DNA of 64,000 bases from CAWCPR01 sp963797475 (GCA_963797475.1 CAWCPR010000003.1:806001-870000), one strand, 5' to 3'. Shown: positions 9,029-17,773, counted from the stretch's first letter. The notes: generated from the letters alone by a model not told the origin. A program made the numbers and translations.

Positions 9029-10162
9029 CTACAGGCTGTGATCATCCGGCCAAACAGCGCCGGCGCGTACGATGCCGTTCTCCGGCACATCCGATTTAAC
9101 CGTGGCCCCATTGCCGATACGGGCTCCGGCGCCGATTTTAACCTGTAAATTGATCGTGACGCCCATGCCAACCAATGCTGCCGCGCCTACCTGCACCTGT
9201 CCTGCCAATAACGCGCCAGGAGAGATGTTTGCAAAATCCCCAATACTGCATTCGTGAGATATGACCGCAGATGTGTTCGCGATCGCTCCGAAGCCCAGCT
9301 TCGCCTCGCTGCCGATATATGCATGTGGAAACACCTGCACGCCTGGCGAGAGAGAGGCGCTGGTCTCCACAAATGCAACTGGATGAACCACAGTGGGGCA
9401 GCTAAACCCGGCTTGCGCCAGGCGCCGGAAAACCTTAATACGAACGGCGATATTTCCAATACCGCCCACGGCATTCACCGCCAGGCGTACCCCACGTTCG
9501 AACAATTCGTTCAACCGCTCGGCTCCACCAAGTACAGGCGCACCCAGGATTTTTTCGCCGGCGGGCATCCCATCGTCGATCACCCCCTCAAGCCGGTAGG
9601 TCCCCAATGTGCGGATGAGCTCTATCAACGCTTTGCCATGACCCCCGCCGCCGTATACAAGGATGCGAGTTGGATCGAACGCGCTTTCTAAAGGCGAATA
9701 TCGGATTGGGGCTTCAGGTTCACCAAGGAGATCTTGGACCATGCGCTCGGTGACCAACGGACCGACTGGCAGACGGCTCAAATCCAGATGGCGCAGCCTG
9801 GCGAAGGATAACGCAGGTTGGGTGATGCGCAGGCCTTCCGGCAGTCGCTCCTGGAGTTGTTCCTCGCTCTCAGGCAAACCCTGCTCAGGCGGCTGCCAAC
9901 CAGGGGTATCCGCCAGGTAACACAAAATCTCGCCAGCATGGACGGTCTCTCCTGGGTGAAAACGCAATTCAGCCACGAAGCCGCCAGTTTCTGCGACCAG
10001 GTCGGCCGCGGATTTGGTTGTCTCAAGGGTACAGATTACATCGCCGGTTTCAACCCGTTCGCCGTTTGCGACACGGATGGAAACCAGGAATGCCTCGGGC
10101 TCGTTCGGATTGAGCAAAGGGATCAAGACAGGTCGTGCAGATGGCATGGTTTTCTCTTCCAC
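9029..10162 (-). CDS. Lipoyl domain + PSBD-like + NeuD/PglD-type acyltransferase fusion
   Basis: A 377-residue protein with three parts. Residues 8-86 form a lipoyl/biotinyl carrier domain with the hairpin motif LETTKSA, Lys50 being the modifiable residue, and a Gly turn before GETVHAGE. After an acidic, Pro/Glu linker, residues 113-147 resemble the peripheral subunit-binding domain of 2-oxoacid dehydrogenase E2 (ARLRHLDLSRLPVGPLVTERMVQDLL). Residues 166-371 are a NeuD/PglD acyltransferase: nucleotide-binding GGGGHGKALIEL, then left-handed beta-helix hexapeptides with SHECSIGDFANISPGA, where His303 matches the catalytic base of PglD. Such enzymes N-acylate UDP-amino sugars from acyl-CoA. An E2-like arm in front suggests acyl groups come from a lipoyl thioester instead (inference). 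First gene of the leftward block. An internal ATG (residue 6) is a possible start. Confidence 0.85.
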   Translation of the reverse strand: MEEKTMPSARPVLIPLLNPNEPEAFLVSIRVANGERVETGDVICTLETTKSAADLVAETGGFVAELRFHPGETVHAGEILCYLADTPGWQPPEQGLPESEEQLQERLPEGLRITQPALSFARLRHLDLSRLPVGPLVTERMVQDLLGEPEAPIRYSPLESAFDPTRILVYGGGGHGKALIELIRTLGTYRLEGVIDDGMPAGEKILGAPVLGGAERLNELFERGVRLAVNAVGGIGNIAVRIKVFRRLAQAGFSCPTVVHPVAFVETSASLSPGVQVFPHAYIGSEAKLGFGAIANTSAVISHECSIGDFANISPGALLAGQVQVGAAALVGMGVTINLQVKIGAGARIGNGATVKSDVPENGIVRAGAVWPDDHSL

Positions 10163-10394
10163 TGGCAGAACAAACGAATTCGAGTGAAATTTACATATGA
10201 ACTTTCTCGATGCCTGGATTCCCGAGCCAATATTATAAGGGTATCCTTGTTCGATTACAACATGCCAAAAAGATATTGTTGATCGCTGCTTCTCTCATGG
10301 CATTCAGAACCTGTCTTCTACGGGAACTTTTTCCAATCTCCGACGTCTATGGTCTGTCCTTCTTAAAATAGAAAAAAGTCGATGGAGGTATAAA

Positions 10395-10763
10395 ATGATC
10401 AGAAAGGTTTTTTGGATGTTATCGGCCCTAAGTCTCGTGCTCGCCGCTTGCGGGACGAACGTTAAAGCGCAGCAACCGGACAGCCGCCCCTGCTCAACTC
10501 CTACTGCCATAGTCTCTGTTAGCGATAGCAGCTCAATCGGCAGCGGGAACGTCGAACCCACTGGCAAACTGGAAAACGACTACAGCACCCCTCAGGTTGA
10601 CGAAAACGCGCGCAACCAGATGCTGGATAAAGTCAATGGAAGTGGACCTGGCGTGCCCGTTGGACCCGGTGAGATCGAGCCGCCAGCCCCAGGCAGTGAA
10701 ACGATCCCCGGACAGATACCACAGAGCGCGCCGGCAACCCCTTCCCCTACACCATGCCTTTAG
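10395..10763 (+). CDS. Small secreted lipoprotein
   Basis: A 122-residue protein with a signal peptide ending in the lipobox LAAC (lipidated Cys19), followed by a low-complexity Pro/Ser/Gly-rich chain without recognisable domain. It is preceded by a clear SD (GGAGG, about 8 bases before ATG). Likely anchored to the outer face of the membrane. It stands alone and is followed by a hairpin terminator at 10808-10833. I do not recognise a function. Confidence 0.7.
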   Translation: MIRKVFWMLSALSLVLAACGTNVKAQQPDSRPCSTPTAIVSVSDSSSIGSGNVEPTGKLENDYSTPQVDENARNQMLDKVNGSGPGVPVGPGEIEPPAPGSETIPGQIPQSAPATPSPTPCL

Positions 10764-10807
10764 AAGAGATTATTCGCGCAATCTGTAAATAGATCCAGAT
10801 TTGGAGG

Positions 10808-10833
10808 TGTGAGCGTGCGGTCGCACGCTCACA
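10808..10833 (+). terminator. Hairpin terminator after the lipoprotein gene
   Basis: A perfect inverted repeat, TGTGAGCGTGCG and its complement with only GT between, folds into a G+C-rich stem directly followed by TTTCTC. It lies 45 bases after the stop of the lipoprotein gene. The short U-run makes it a moderate intrinsic terminator. Confidence 0.55.
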
Positions 10834-10881
10834 TTTCTCAATCTGGAATACCACCACAGAAATTCCCAGAGAATCCTTGCA

Positions 10882-10909
10882 TTGACAATGTCAAAATCCC
10901 TGATATAAT
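10882..10909 (+). promoter_or_regulatory. Consensus sigma-70 promoter for the GntR gene
   Basis: TTGACA at 10882-10887 and TATAAT at 10904-10909, both exact consensus, spaced by 16 bases. Transcription would start near 10916, inside or next to the palindrome at 10919-10948. The -35 box also sits in a small palindrome (TTGACAATGTCAA). It faces the GntR regulator and the long gene run behind it. Confidence 0.7.
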
Positions 10910-10918
10910 GTCAACTGG

Positions 10919-10948
10919 TAACTGTAAATTGTCAACAATTTACAGTTA
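10919..10948 (+). promoter_or_regulatory. 14-bp-arm palindromic operator, probably for the GntR regulator
   Basis: TAACTGTAAATTGT and its exact complement are separated by CA. The core TTGT-CA-ACAA fits the GT...AC pattern of FadR/FCD-type GntR operators. It covers the predicted transcription start of the promoter at 10882, where a bound repressor would block transcription, so autoregulation is likely. No U-run follows, so a terminator role is unlikely. Confidence 0.6.
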
Positions 10949-11058
10949 AAGGGCCGGATTGGATAGTTTGTAAATTTCTGTGCCAGATCGGGTCTTTGGG
11001 GGAACAACAGGGCGAGCCCGCCGCAGGGCCTGTCATAATTTTCCAAAAGGATCTTACT

Positions 11059-11760
11059 GTGGAAAAGCCTCTCACCACTATCCCCCAGTTGACACTCGAA
11101 GCTCAGGTGCTTGACCGGCTGCGCGAAGCCATTCTGGATGGTTATTTTTCGCCCGACAGCCAGCTAAACCAGGTGCAGGTCGCCGCACAATTCGGGGTCT
11201 CGCGTGGCCCGGTTCGAGCAGCCCTGAGCAAACTCGAGGAGGAAGGCCTGGTGAGGAACATCCCGCATCGCGGCACTTTCGTGTCCCCGCTGGACAAGAA
11301 GACTGTGCGCGATCTGTATGGAGTGCGCGCCACCCTGGAGGCTTATGGCGTGCGCCTGGCAGTAGAGAACTGCACCAACCAGGATATCGAACGTATCCGT
11401 GAGATCATACAGGAGATGCAGGCTGCAGCCCATCGAGGCGATACCAAGGAAGTCATCCGCCTGGATTTTATGGTGCATCATTTTTTTATCGAGCTGGCCG
11501 ACAATACTGTCTTGCTGCAAACCTGGTCGACCCTCAAGGTTCAGGTGCGGCGCGCGCTATCCTTCCGCCACCGCAATTATCCCGATCTACAAGAAATCGC
11601 CGATTCTCATGTACCCTTCATCGAGCTGATGCAGCTCAAAGACGCCGAACAAGCCGCCAAGATCATGGAAGCCCACATCCATGAGGCTTGTGATGACTTG
11701 ATGGAACGTTGGACTGTCGTTAGCAATCCCCCGGACAAGGTTTCGTTCTATTGGAAATAA
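11059..11760 (+). CDS. GntR-family regulator, FadR/FCD subgroup
   Basis: A ligand-controlled transcription factor of 234 residues. The N-terminal winged helix spans about residues 10-75 (LREAILDGYFSPDSQLNQ, then the recognition helix in VSRGPVRAALSKLEEEGLV). The all-helical FCD effector domain follows, with Asp/His residues (LDFMVHHFF, DSHVPF, EAHIHE) expected to hold a metal and a carboxylate ligand. The start chosen is GTG 11059, with AAAAGGA eight bases upstream; TTG 10996 would add an unconserved leader. A consensus promoter and a long palindrome precede it. It heads a rightward run of catabolic-looking genes and probably controls it; the ligand would be an organic or amino acid. Confidence 0.85.
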   Translation: MEKPLTTIPQLTLEAQVLDRLREAILDGYFSPDSQLNQVQVAAQFGVSRGPVRAALSKLEEEGLVRNIPHRGTFVSPLDKKTVRDLYGVRATLEAYGVRLAVENCTNQDIERIREIIQEMQAAAHRGDTKEVIRLDFMVHHFFIELADNTVLLQTWSTLKVQVRRALSFRHRNYPDLQEIADSHVPFIELMQLKDAEQAAKIMEAHIHEACDDLMERWTVVSNPPDKVSFYWK

Positions 11761-11852
11761 TCCTTCCAGCCAAAAAAAACGGGCTTGCTTGCCTGGAAAG
11801 CATGGCGGATTGATTGTGGCTCATATAAAACAAGCTTATCAGGACCTGCGAC

Positions 11853-12974
11853 ATGAATAATAGCAAACTCAGGATTGGTGTTCTCGGAGCGGGGAATTGG
11901 GCAAAGTCGGCGCATATCCCCGGATGGCAACGCGACCCTCGCAGCGAAGTGGCCGTCATCTGTGACCCGCGCAAAGAACGCGCCGAGGAATTCGCCCGGC
12001 ATTTCAACGTGCCTGACGCCAGTGGAGATTGGCAGACTGTGGTTGCCCGCCAGGATTTAGATGTCATCGATATCTGCACCCCTTCGGCGACGCATTTCGA
12101 GCTCTCGATAGCCGCCCTGGAAGCCGGCAAACACGTGCTGTGCGAGAAGCCGGTGGCCTTCGATTTTCGCGAAACGCAGCAGGCTGCCCGGTTGGCCGAA
12201 ACAAAAGGACTCAAAACCAAGCTTGGCTTCACCTTCCGCTACAGTCCAGGCGTACAATTTGCCAAGGCCATGATCGACGACGGCTTCACCGGCGCCCCGT
12301 TCTTCTTCAATGGTTACGAACAAAACTCACAATTCCTGGATCCCTACAACCCGCTACGCCAGGTCGATCCGAACGCAGACCAAACGGTGATCCAGACCTC
12401 TTCCCTCGAGGGATATGGAGCGCCGGTAATCGATATCGGTCATTGGTGGGTCGGGGCCGATTACACACGCGTGGTGGGCACGATGAAGAACTTTATCCCC
12501 AACCGGGTTGTCAGGGATACCGGCAAAATGATGCGGATCAACATTGACGATGGCGATATCTACTTGTGCGAGTATGCTAACGGCGCAATCGGTTCCATCC
12601 AGACCTCTTTTGTGACCATAGGCAACTACCCGGGCATCGAAGCCCGCCTGTATGGAGATAAAGGGGCGATTATCTGCCGTCTGGTGGAAGAATTCGGGGT
12701 CGCCGAAACCATCAAGGTCGCCCAGCCAGACGACGTGGAATTTAAAGAGCTGGAGATCCCGCAGAAATTTTATCCCAGTGGAGGCCATCCACGTGAATCC
12801 TGGCGCTCTCTTTTCTATGCCAACCTGATCAAGGATTTTATCGACGAGATCCTGGATGGCGGGCAACGCAACCAGGGTAACTTCAACGATGGCGCCTGGG
12901 TCCAGGAGGCGATCAACGCAGTTGAGCGCTCCTTCCACGAAAGACGCTGGGTCGATCTACCTTTGGAGCGTTAA
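11853..12974 (+). CDS. Gfo/Idh/MocA oxidoreductase, copy 1
   Basis: An NAD(P)-dependent oxidoreductase of 373 residues. The Rossmann motif IGVLGAGNWAKSAHIPGW is at 8-25 and the family EKP motif (CEKPVAFDF) at about 100. The C-terminal alpha/beta substrate domain has NGYEQNS, SSLEGYGAPVIDIGHWW and FVTIGNYPGIEARLYG. The gene at 19929 shares these blocks closely, so the two are paralogues within one operon. Members oxidise or reduce sugars, inositols or sugar-like acids; the substrate here is unknown. It begins 92 bp after the GntR gene and ends 2 bp before the next gene, so translation of the two is probably coupled. Confidence 0.85.
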   Translation: MNNSKLRIGVLGAGNWAKSAHIPGWQRDPRSEVAVICDPRKERAEEFARHFNVPDASGDWQTVVARQDLDVIDICTPSATHFELSIAALEAGKHVLCEKPVAFDFRETQQAARLAETKGLKTKLGFTFRYSPGVQFAKAMIDDGFTGAPFFFNGYEQNSQFLDPYNPLRQVDPNADQTVIQTSSLEGYGAPVIDIGHWWVGADYTRVVGTMKNFIPNRVVRDTGKMMRINIDDGDIYLCEYANGAIGSIQTSFVTIGNYPGIEARLYGDKGAIICRLVEEFGVAETIKVAQPDDVEFKELEIPQKFYPSGGHPRESWRSLFYANLIKDFIDEILDGGQRNQGNFNDGAWVQEAINAVERSFHERRWVDLPLER

Positions 12975-12976
12975 CC

Positions 12977-14671
12977 TTGGGAAGCCAGGCCCCACACTTT
13001 ACACGCTGGCTGGACAGCTTTTTCGAGTCTTACTACCGCAATCGCCCGGTTAATGCCACCTTTATCGGCATTCACACTTACGACGACCGCCTTCCAGATT
13101 TCTCCGAAAACGGGTCTGGCGATACGCTGGCGGAAATGGAAGCATTGCTGGCCGAACTGGACAGCCTGCCTGAGGAAAAACTGACAGCAACCGAAAAAAT
13201 CGACCGCCAGTTAGCCGAAGGCTTCCTCAACATCCAATGTTGGGAATACCGCTCCAATCATTTTCAGCGTGGCAACCCGAGCACATATACCGGCGAAGCA
13301 ATTTTCGGACTGATTTCCCTGTTCCTGACCTGTTTTGCCCCATTGGAAAAGCGCCTGGAATCTGCGCTGAAGCGCCTGGAAGACATGCCAGCTTTCCTGA
13401 GGCAGGCCGAATTAAACCTGCGCCAGGCGCCTGCCGCCTGGACGGCGCGCGCCATGCGTGAGTGCCAGGGGGCGCAAGAACTGCTTGAGACGGGGATCGA
13501 CCAGTTTATGGCGGTTGAAGGCATCGATAACCCGCAGGTTAAAGCTGCTGCCACAAAAGCCGTGCAATCTTTCAATGAGTTTCACCGCTACCTGGAACGT
13601 GAACTGCTGGCCCACCCAACCCAGGAATATGCCTGCGGACCGGAAGCATTCGAACTGATGCTGCACGATGGCCATTGCATAGATCAGAGCGCTGAGGCTT
13701 TGGCGATTTACGCCCAGGATCAATTAGAAGAGGCCCATTCTGCCCTGGTAAAGCAGGCTTCCGAATTTGAAGCTGCTACCCCGGAGCAGGCTCTTGACCA
13801 GCTCAATGGGCTGCATCCTTCCATCCAGGGATATTACGCTCGCTATGGTGAGTTGTGGGAAGCTTGCAAAGCAGCTTCTCAGGCACACGAATTCTTGACC
13901 TGGCCAGATTTTCCGATCCGATACCAGCCGCAGCCCGTGTGGGCCCGTAAGGCCGCTCCCTATCTTTATTTTCTGTTCTACCGGTCTCCGGCAGCCTTCA
14001 ACCGCCCAGCCGTGCACGATTACCTGGTCACGCCCATCCAGGCGGACATGCCGCTCGAAGAGCAGCAAAAGCTGCTGCAAGCAAATAACGACAGCGTGAT
14101 TAAGCTCAACCACGTCGTGCATCACGGCAGCATTGGCCACCACGTGCAAAACTGGCATGCCTACCAGGCCGAATCGCGCATCGGCCAGATCGCTGCCGTG
14201 GATTGCGCCTCCCGCATCGCCATGTTTTGCGGTGGAACAATGGCTGAAGGTTGGGCAGTGTATGCTACCGATTTGATGGCTGAAACAGGGTTCTTGACCC
14301 CCCTGGAAATCTATTCTGAGCTGCAAACCAGGCGGCGAATGTGCGCTCGAGCTATCGTCGACGTGCGCCTGCACCAGGGGCGCTTAAGCCTGGAACAGGC
14401 GGCGCGCTTCTACGAGCAGCGTGCCGGCATGTCGCCCGGCGCAGCGCACAATGAAGCCGTCAAAAACAGCATGTTTCCCGGCGCGGCAGTGATGTATATC
14501 CTCGGCAGTGATCGCATCCACCGTCTGCGCCGGGAATTGGCCTCCCGGTCGGGCCGCCGGTTCAACCTGCGCGCTTTTCACGATCGGTTGCTCTCCTTCG
14601 GGTCGGCGCCGGTGGAGCTGGTTGCTCGGGAAATGGAGGCAAATTGGAACGGGCCGGAAAGCCAACTTTGA
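12977..14671 (+). CDS. DUF885-type peptidase-like protein with altered zinc motif
   Basis: A 564-residue cytosolic protein of the DUF885 family, which is distantly related to gluzincin metallopeptidases. The N-terminal helical region has the family opening FFESYYRNRPVNATFIGIH. The motif region near 376-410 reads VVHHGSIGHHVQNWH followed by MAEGWAVYA. In active relatives it is H-E-x-x-P-G-H-H; here the Glu is His and the Pro is Ile, so the catalytic base seems lost although several His could still bind metal. It starts at TTG 12977, two bases after the preceding stop. The next gene is a shorter relative with an intact motif, so this one may be a structural or regulatory partner. Confidence 0.75.
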   Translation: MGSQAPHFTRWLDSFFESYYRNRPVNATFIGIHTYDDRLPDFSENGSGDTLAEMEALLAELDSLPEEKLTATEKIDRQLAEGFLNIQCWEYRSNHFQRGNPSTYTGEAIFGLISLFLTCFAPLEKRLESALKRLEDMPAFLRQAELNLRQAPAAWTARAMRECQGAQELLETGIDQFMAVEGIDNPQVKAAATKAVQSFNEFHRYLERELLAHPTQEYACGPEAFELMLHDGHCIDQSAEALAIYAQDQLEEAHSALVKQASEFEAATPEQALDQLNGLHPSIQGYYARYGELWEACKAASQAHEFLTWPDFPIRYQPQPVWARKAAPYLYFLFYRSPAAFNRPAVHDYLVTPIQADMPLEEQQKLLQANNDSVIKLNHVVHHGSIGHHVQNWHAYQAESRIGQIAAVDCASRIAMFCGGTMAEGWAVYATDLMAETGFLTPLEIYSELQTRRRMCARAIVDVRLHQGRLSLEQAARFYEQRAGMSPGAAHNEAVKNSMFPGAAVMYILGSDRIHRLRRELASRSGRRFNLRAFHDRLLSFGSAPVELVAREMEANWNGPESQL

Positions 14672-14707
14672 TCTTTACGGATGACCCAACCCACGAGGAG
14701 ACTAACT

Positions 14708-15883
14708 GTGCTCAACGATGAAACGATGGTCTTCGCCGAAAATGTGACCCAAGCACTGCTAGGCCTGGATGCCCTTTACCGCCGTGAAAGCGGCGACGAG
14801 GAAGGGCTGGTGGTGGTCAACATGGCTGCCGGGACCCACAAACCCGAGCCGTTTTCCATCTATGAGGACGCCCGCCAGCGCTTCGTACAGCTTAAAGCCG
14901 AGGCAGCCGGTCTCCCTGAAGCGGACCGGCGCGTCTACTATTCACAACTTTGCGATTCCAGCCTGGCATTCGTCGCCTGGCGCAGCACGGGATTGTCGTT
15001 TGTCGACCAGCTCACCGGCTTCTTGCACGTGCCGGCTCAACCGGCCTCAAAGGCCGAGCTGGATAGCTTGCGCCAGCAGATGCGCTCTCTCCTGAACCGG
15101 TTGGGATATTCCGGAGACATTTCCGCCCAATTCCAGGCCTGGGAAGAACATAACCGGGTTCCGGTAGACGAAGTCCCGGGCTTGCTGGGCGAGCTATTAG
15201 ATCGAGCCTGGGATCTGACAGAAGAACGCCTGCATATACCGGCTCCCAGATCCGACGGCATGCAGGTGGTGCCTGTTTCAGGCAAGGCATTCAACGCCCG
15301 CTGCAATTACCTGGAACGCAAAATCGAGCTAAATGTCGACCCGGTGCTCACCCGTCAAGGGTTGAAGCACCTGGTGGTCCACGAGGCCTATCCAGGGCAT
15401 TACGTGCAGTTCAAGCTGCGTGAAACCTGGTATCACGAGGGAAGCGCCCCAGCCGATGGCCTGCTTTCAGTCGTGAACACTGCCAGCTCCTCCAGCTTTG
15501 AAGGCATCGCCGACAACGGTCTTTACCTGCTGGACTGGATCCAATCCGACGATGACCGGCTTTCCGCCTTGCTGGGCCGCTACCGGGCCGGAATCGGCAC
15601 CGGGGCCGCCTGGCGCATGCATGCCCAGGGATGGACGGAAGAGCAGGCCACAGATTGGCTGCGCAGCCAAAGCCTGGCGGGCGGCGAAGGTTGGGTCAAA
15701 AACCGGATCGCCTTCCTGTCCGCGCCAACTCGGGCGGTTTTAATTTGGTCTTATTGGTGGGGAGAACAGGTCGTTACAGGCGCCTACCACCAGGTACCGG
15801 AGGAAAGGCGCAGCGCCTTCCTGGAGTATCTTTATGGACGCATGCACTCGAATCAGACCGTCCCGATGTTCCTATCACAGTGA
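14708..15883 (+). CDS. DUF885-like metallopeptidase with intact HExxPGH motif
   Basis: A protein of about 391 residues. It contains LVVHEAYPGHYVQFK (zinc and catalytic HExxPGH) and, about 35 residues later, SSFEGIADNG, which matches the position of the second zinc-binding Glu. Start: GTG 14708 has a perfect GAGGAG seven bases upstream, whereas ATG 14681 has none, so GTG is preferred. The gene lies just behind the larger relative whose motif is degenerate. Together with the peptide importer genes that follow, this suggests hydrolysis of an imported peptide-like compound in the cytosol. Proteolytic activity is inferred. Confidence 0.75.
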   Translation: MLNDETMVFAENVTQALLGLDALYRRESGDEEGLVVVNMAAGTHKPEPFSIYEDARQRFVQLKAEAAGLPEADRRVYYSQLCDSSLAFVAWRSTGLSFVDQLTGFLHVPAQPASKAELDSLRQQMRSLLNRLGYSGDISAQFQAWEEHNRVPVDEVPGLLGELLDRAWDLTEERLHIPAPRSDGMQVVPVSGKAFNARCNYLERKIELNVDPVLTRQGLKHLVVHEAYPGHYVQFKLRETWYHEGSAPADGLLSVVNTASSSSFEGIADNGLYLLDWIQSDDDRLSALLGRYRAGIGTGAAWRMHAQGWTEEQATDWLRSQSLAGGEGWVKNRIAFLSAPTRAVLIWSYWWGEQVVTGAYHQVPEERRSAFLEYLYGRMHSNQTVPMFLSQ

Positions 15884-16036
15884 CGCATGAACAAGCCATC
15901 GTGAAAAACCAGTATCGAGGAGGTGATGATTTAAAAAACGCTTGACTTGTGATTCCAACGGGGACGCCGGGTATTGAGTCCGGCATAAGACCAATCTAAT
16001 CAATCCGTGTATTTTCCAGAGGAGAGGAATTGAGCG

Positions 16037-17773
16037 ATGAAGAACAGAAAAGGTATCCTTTCAATGTGGCTTTTGACCATTCTTGCAATGGTCCTGGCTG
16101 CCTGCGCTCCCGCCGCGGCGCCCACCGCTGAAGCCCCCACCCAGCCTCCTGCCCAGCAAGCAACCCAGCCCCCGGCAGCACAGCCCACCCAGGCGCCAGA
16201 GGTTCAGGCCAGCCCCTCCCCAATCGCCTCCGCGACGGTCGAGGTATCTGGCGGTAAGAAGATCCTGCGCGTGGCCTACACCGGTGAAATCGATATCCTC
16301 AACGCATTGACCAGCCAGAACCTGACCGACATCGAGGTCACGATGGTGGAAGGGTTGATTATCAGCAACGATATGAACCAATACATCCCCGTGCTGGCGA
16401 AGGAAATCCCCACCAATGAGAATGGCGGCATTGTCAAGCAGGATGACGGCAAGATCGCCATGACCTGGCATTTGCAAGAAGGCGTCAAGTGGCAGGACGG
16501 CGTCGAATTTACCAGCAAGGACGTATGCTTTACGTGGAGGTTCATTGTCAGCGAGGGCTCGGAAGTCTATAACCGGGACGAATACCTGAACATCGAAGAC
16601 TGCCAGGAAGTGGACCCGTACACGGTCAAATTTATCTGGACAGTGCCATATGCCCCCTATAACACTTTGTTCGAAGCCATCCTGCCTGAACACATCCTGG
16701 GCCAAATGAGCACTGCGGATATCCTGACCTTTGATGGCTACAACCGCAGCCCGCTGGGGACCGGTCCGTTCAAGTTCGCCGAATGGAAGTCGGGCGAATA
16801 TATACGTGTGGTGAAAAACCCGGATTACTGGCGCGGGCCAGATTATCCGAAGCTGGACGAGATCGTCTTCACCTTCATTCCAGATAACAACACCCGCTTG
16901 AACGCCATGAAGTCCAAGGAGTACGACCTGGGCCTTGGATTCCAACCGAACCAGGTAAAGGATCTCAAACAGATCGATGGGTATGATGTGAGCCTGGTAG
17001 ACTCCAACGCCTTCCTGCAGTTTGGCACCAGCATCAAATCGGATCGCGGCAAGTTGCTATTCAGCGATCCAAACGTGCGCAAGGCCATGTATTACGCCAT
17101 CGATCGCGAATCCATCGCCACCGACCTGATGGAAGGGACGGTGACTCTGGCGAACACCCCCATCAACCCGCTTAGCCCGTACTATAACCCCAACACAACC
17201 GTCTATAATTATGATCCGGAGAAAGCCAAAACGCTGCTCGACCAGGCAGGTTGGGCGCCAGGGGCTGATGGGATTCGCACGAAAGACGGCGAGCGCTTCT
17301 CCTTTACGATCCTGAACCGCGGTGGTCGCAATGACCGGATCGCAATCGCCCAGGTGATCCAGGCTCAACTCAAGGAAGTGGGGATCGAGGTGCAGATGGA
17401 AACCAAAGAAAGCGCCGCCTGGACGGAACAGTGGCGCTCGGGCAACTGGGAGGCGATCGTGGGCGGCTGGTTCCTGACAGCAGATCCCAGCGTCACCAAC
17501 CTGTATTCCTGCGACGGGGCCAACAATATGACAGGCTACTGCGACCCCAAACTGGATGAAGCCATGAAGGCCTCTGACCAGGCGCTGGACTTTAATGAAC
17601 GCAAGCCATTGATCGACCAGGTGCAGGCGATTATGGCCGATGACGGCCCGGATCTGCCCATCTACTTCAACGTGCTGCCCATCTCCTTCTCGACGAAGCT
17701 GACCAACTTCAAGGGCAGCGGCACCAACCTGGGCAGCTTTTGGAACGATTATGAATGGGATTTGGCCCAGTAA
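16037..17773 (+). CDS. ABC transporter substrate-binding lipoprotein (family 5, peptide type)
   Basis: The extracytoplasmic receptor of a dipeptide/oligopeptide/nickel-type ABC importer, 578 residues. The signal peptide ends in LAAC (lipidated Cys23), then a Pro/Thr/Ala-rich tether runs to about residue 70. The SBP family 5 fold follows, with KFAEWKSGEYIRVVKNPDYW and MYYAIDRESIATDLMEG. SD GGAGAGGA lies ahead of the ATG. A strong stem-loop follows the gene before the permeases, typical where the receptor must be made in excess. The ligand may be a peptide but family 5 also binds opines and sugars. Confidence 0.9.
   Translation: MKNRKGILSMWLLTILAMVLAACAPAAAPTAEAPTQPPAQQATQPPAAQPTQAPEVQASPSPIASATVEVSGGKKILRVAYTGEIDILNALTSQNLTDIEVTMVEGLIISNDMNQYIPVLAKEIPTNENGGIVKQDDGKIAMTWHLQEGVKWQDGVEFTSKDVCFTWRFIVSEGSEVYNRDEYLNIEDCQEVDPYTVKFIWTVPYAPYNTLFEAILPEHILGQMSTADILTFDGYNRSPLGTGPFKFAEWKSGEYIRVVKNPDYWRGPDYPKLDEIVFTFIPDNNTRLNAMKSKEYDLGLGFQPNQVKDLKQIDGYDVSLVDSNAFLQFGTSIKSDRGKLLFSDPNVRKAMYYAIDRESIATDLMEGTVTLANTPINPLSPYYNPNTTVYNYDPEKAKTLLDQAGWAPGADGIRTKDGERFSFTILNRGGRNDRIAIAQVIQAQLKEVGIEVQMETKESAAWTEQWRSGNWEAIVGGWFLTADPSVTNLYSCDGANNMTGYCDPKLDEAMKASDQALDFNERKPLIDQVQAIMADDGPDLPIYFNVLPISFSTKLTNFKGSGTNLGSFWNDYEWDLAQ

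Noticed and set aside
10919..10948. Intrinsic terminator
   Set aside because: The inverted repeat is A+T-rich, has no U-run after it and sits on the predicted start site of a consensus promoter, so an operator is the better reading.
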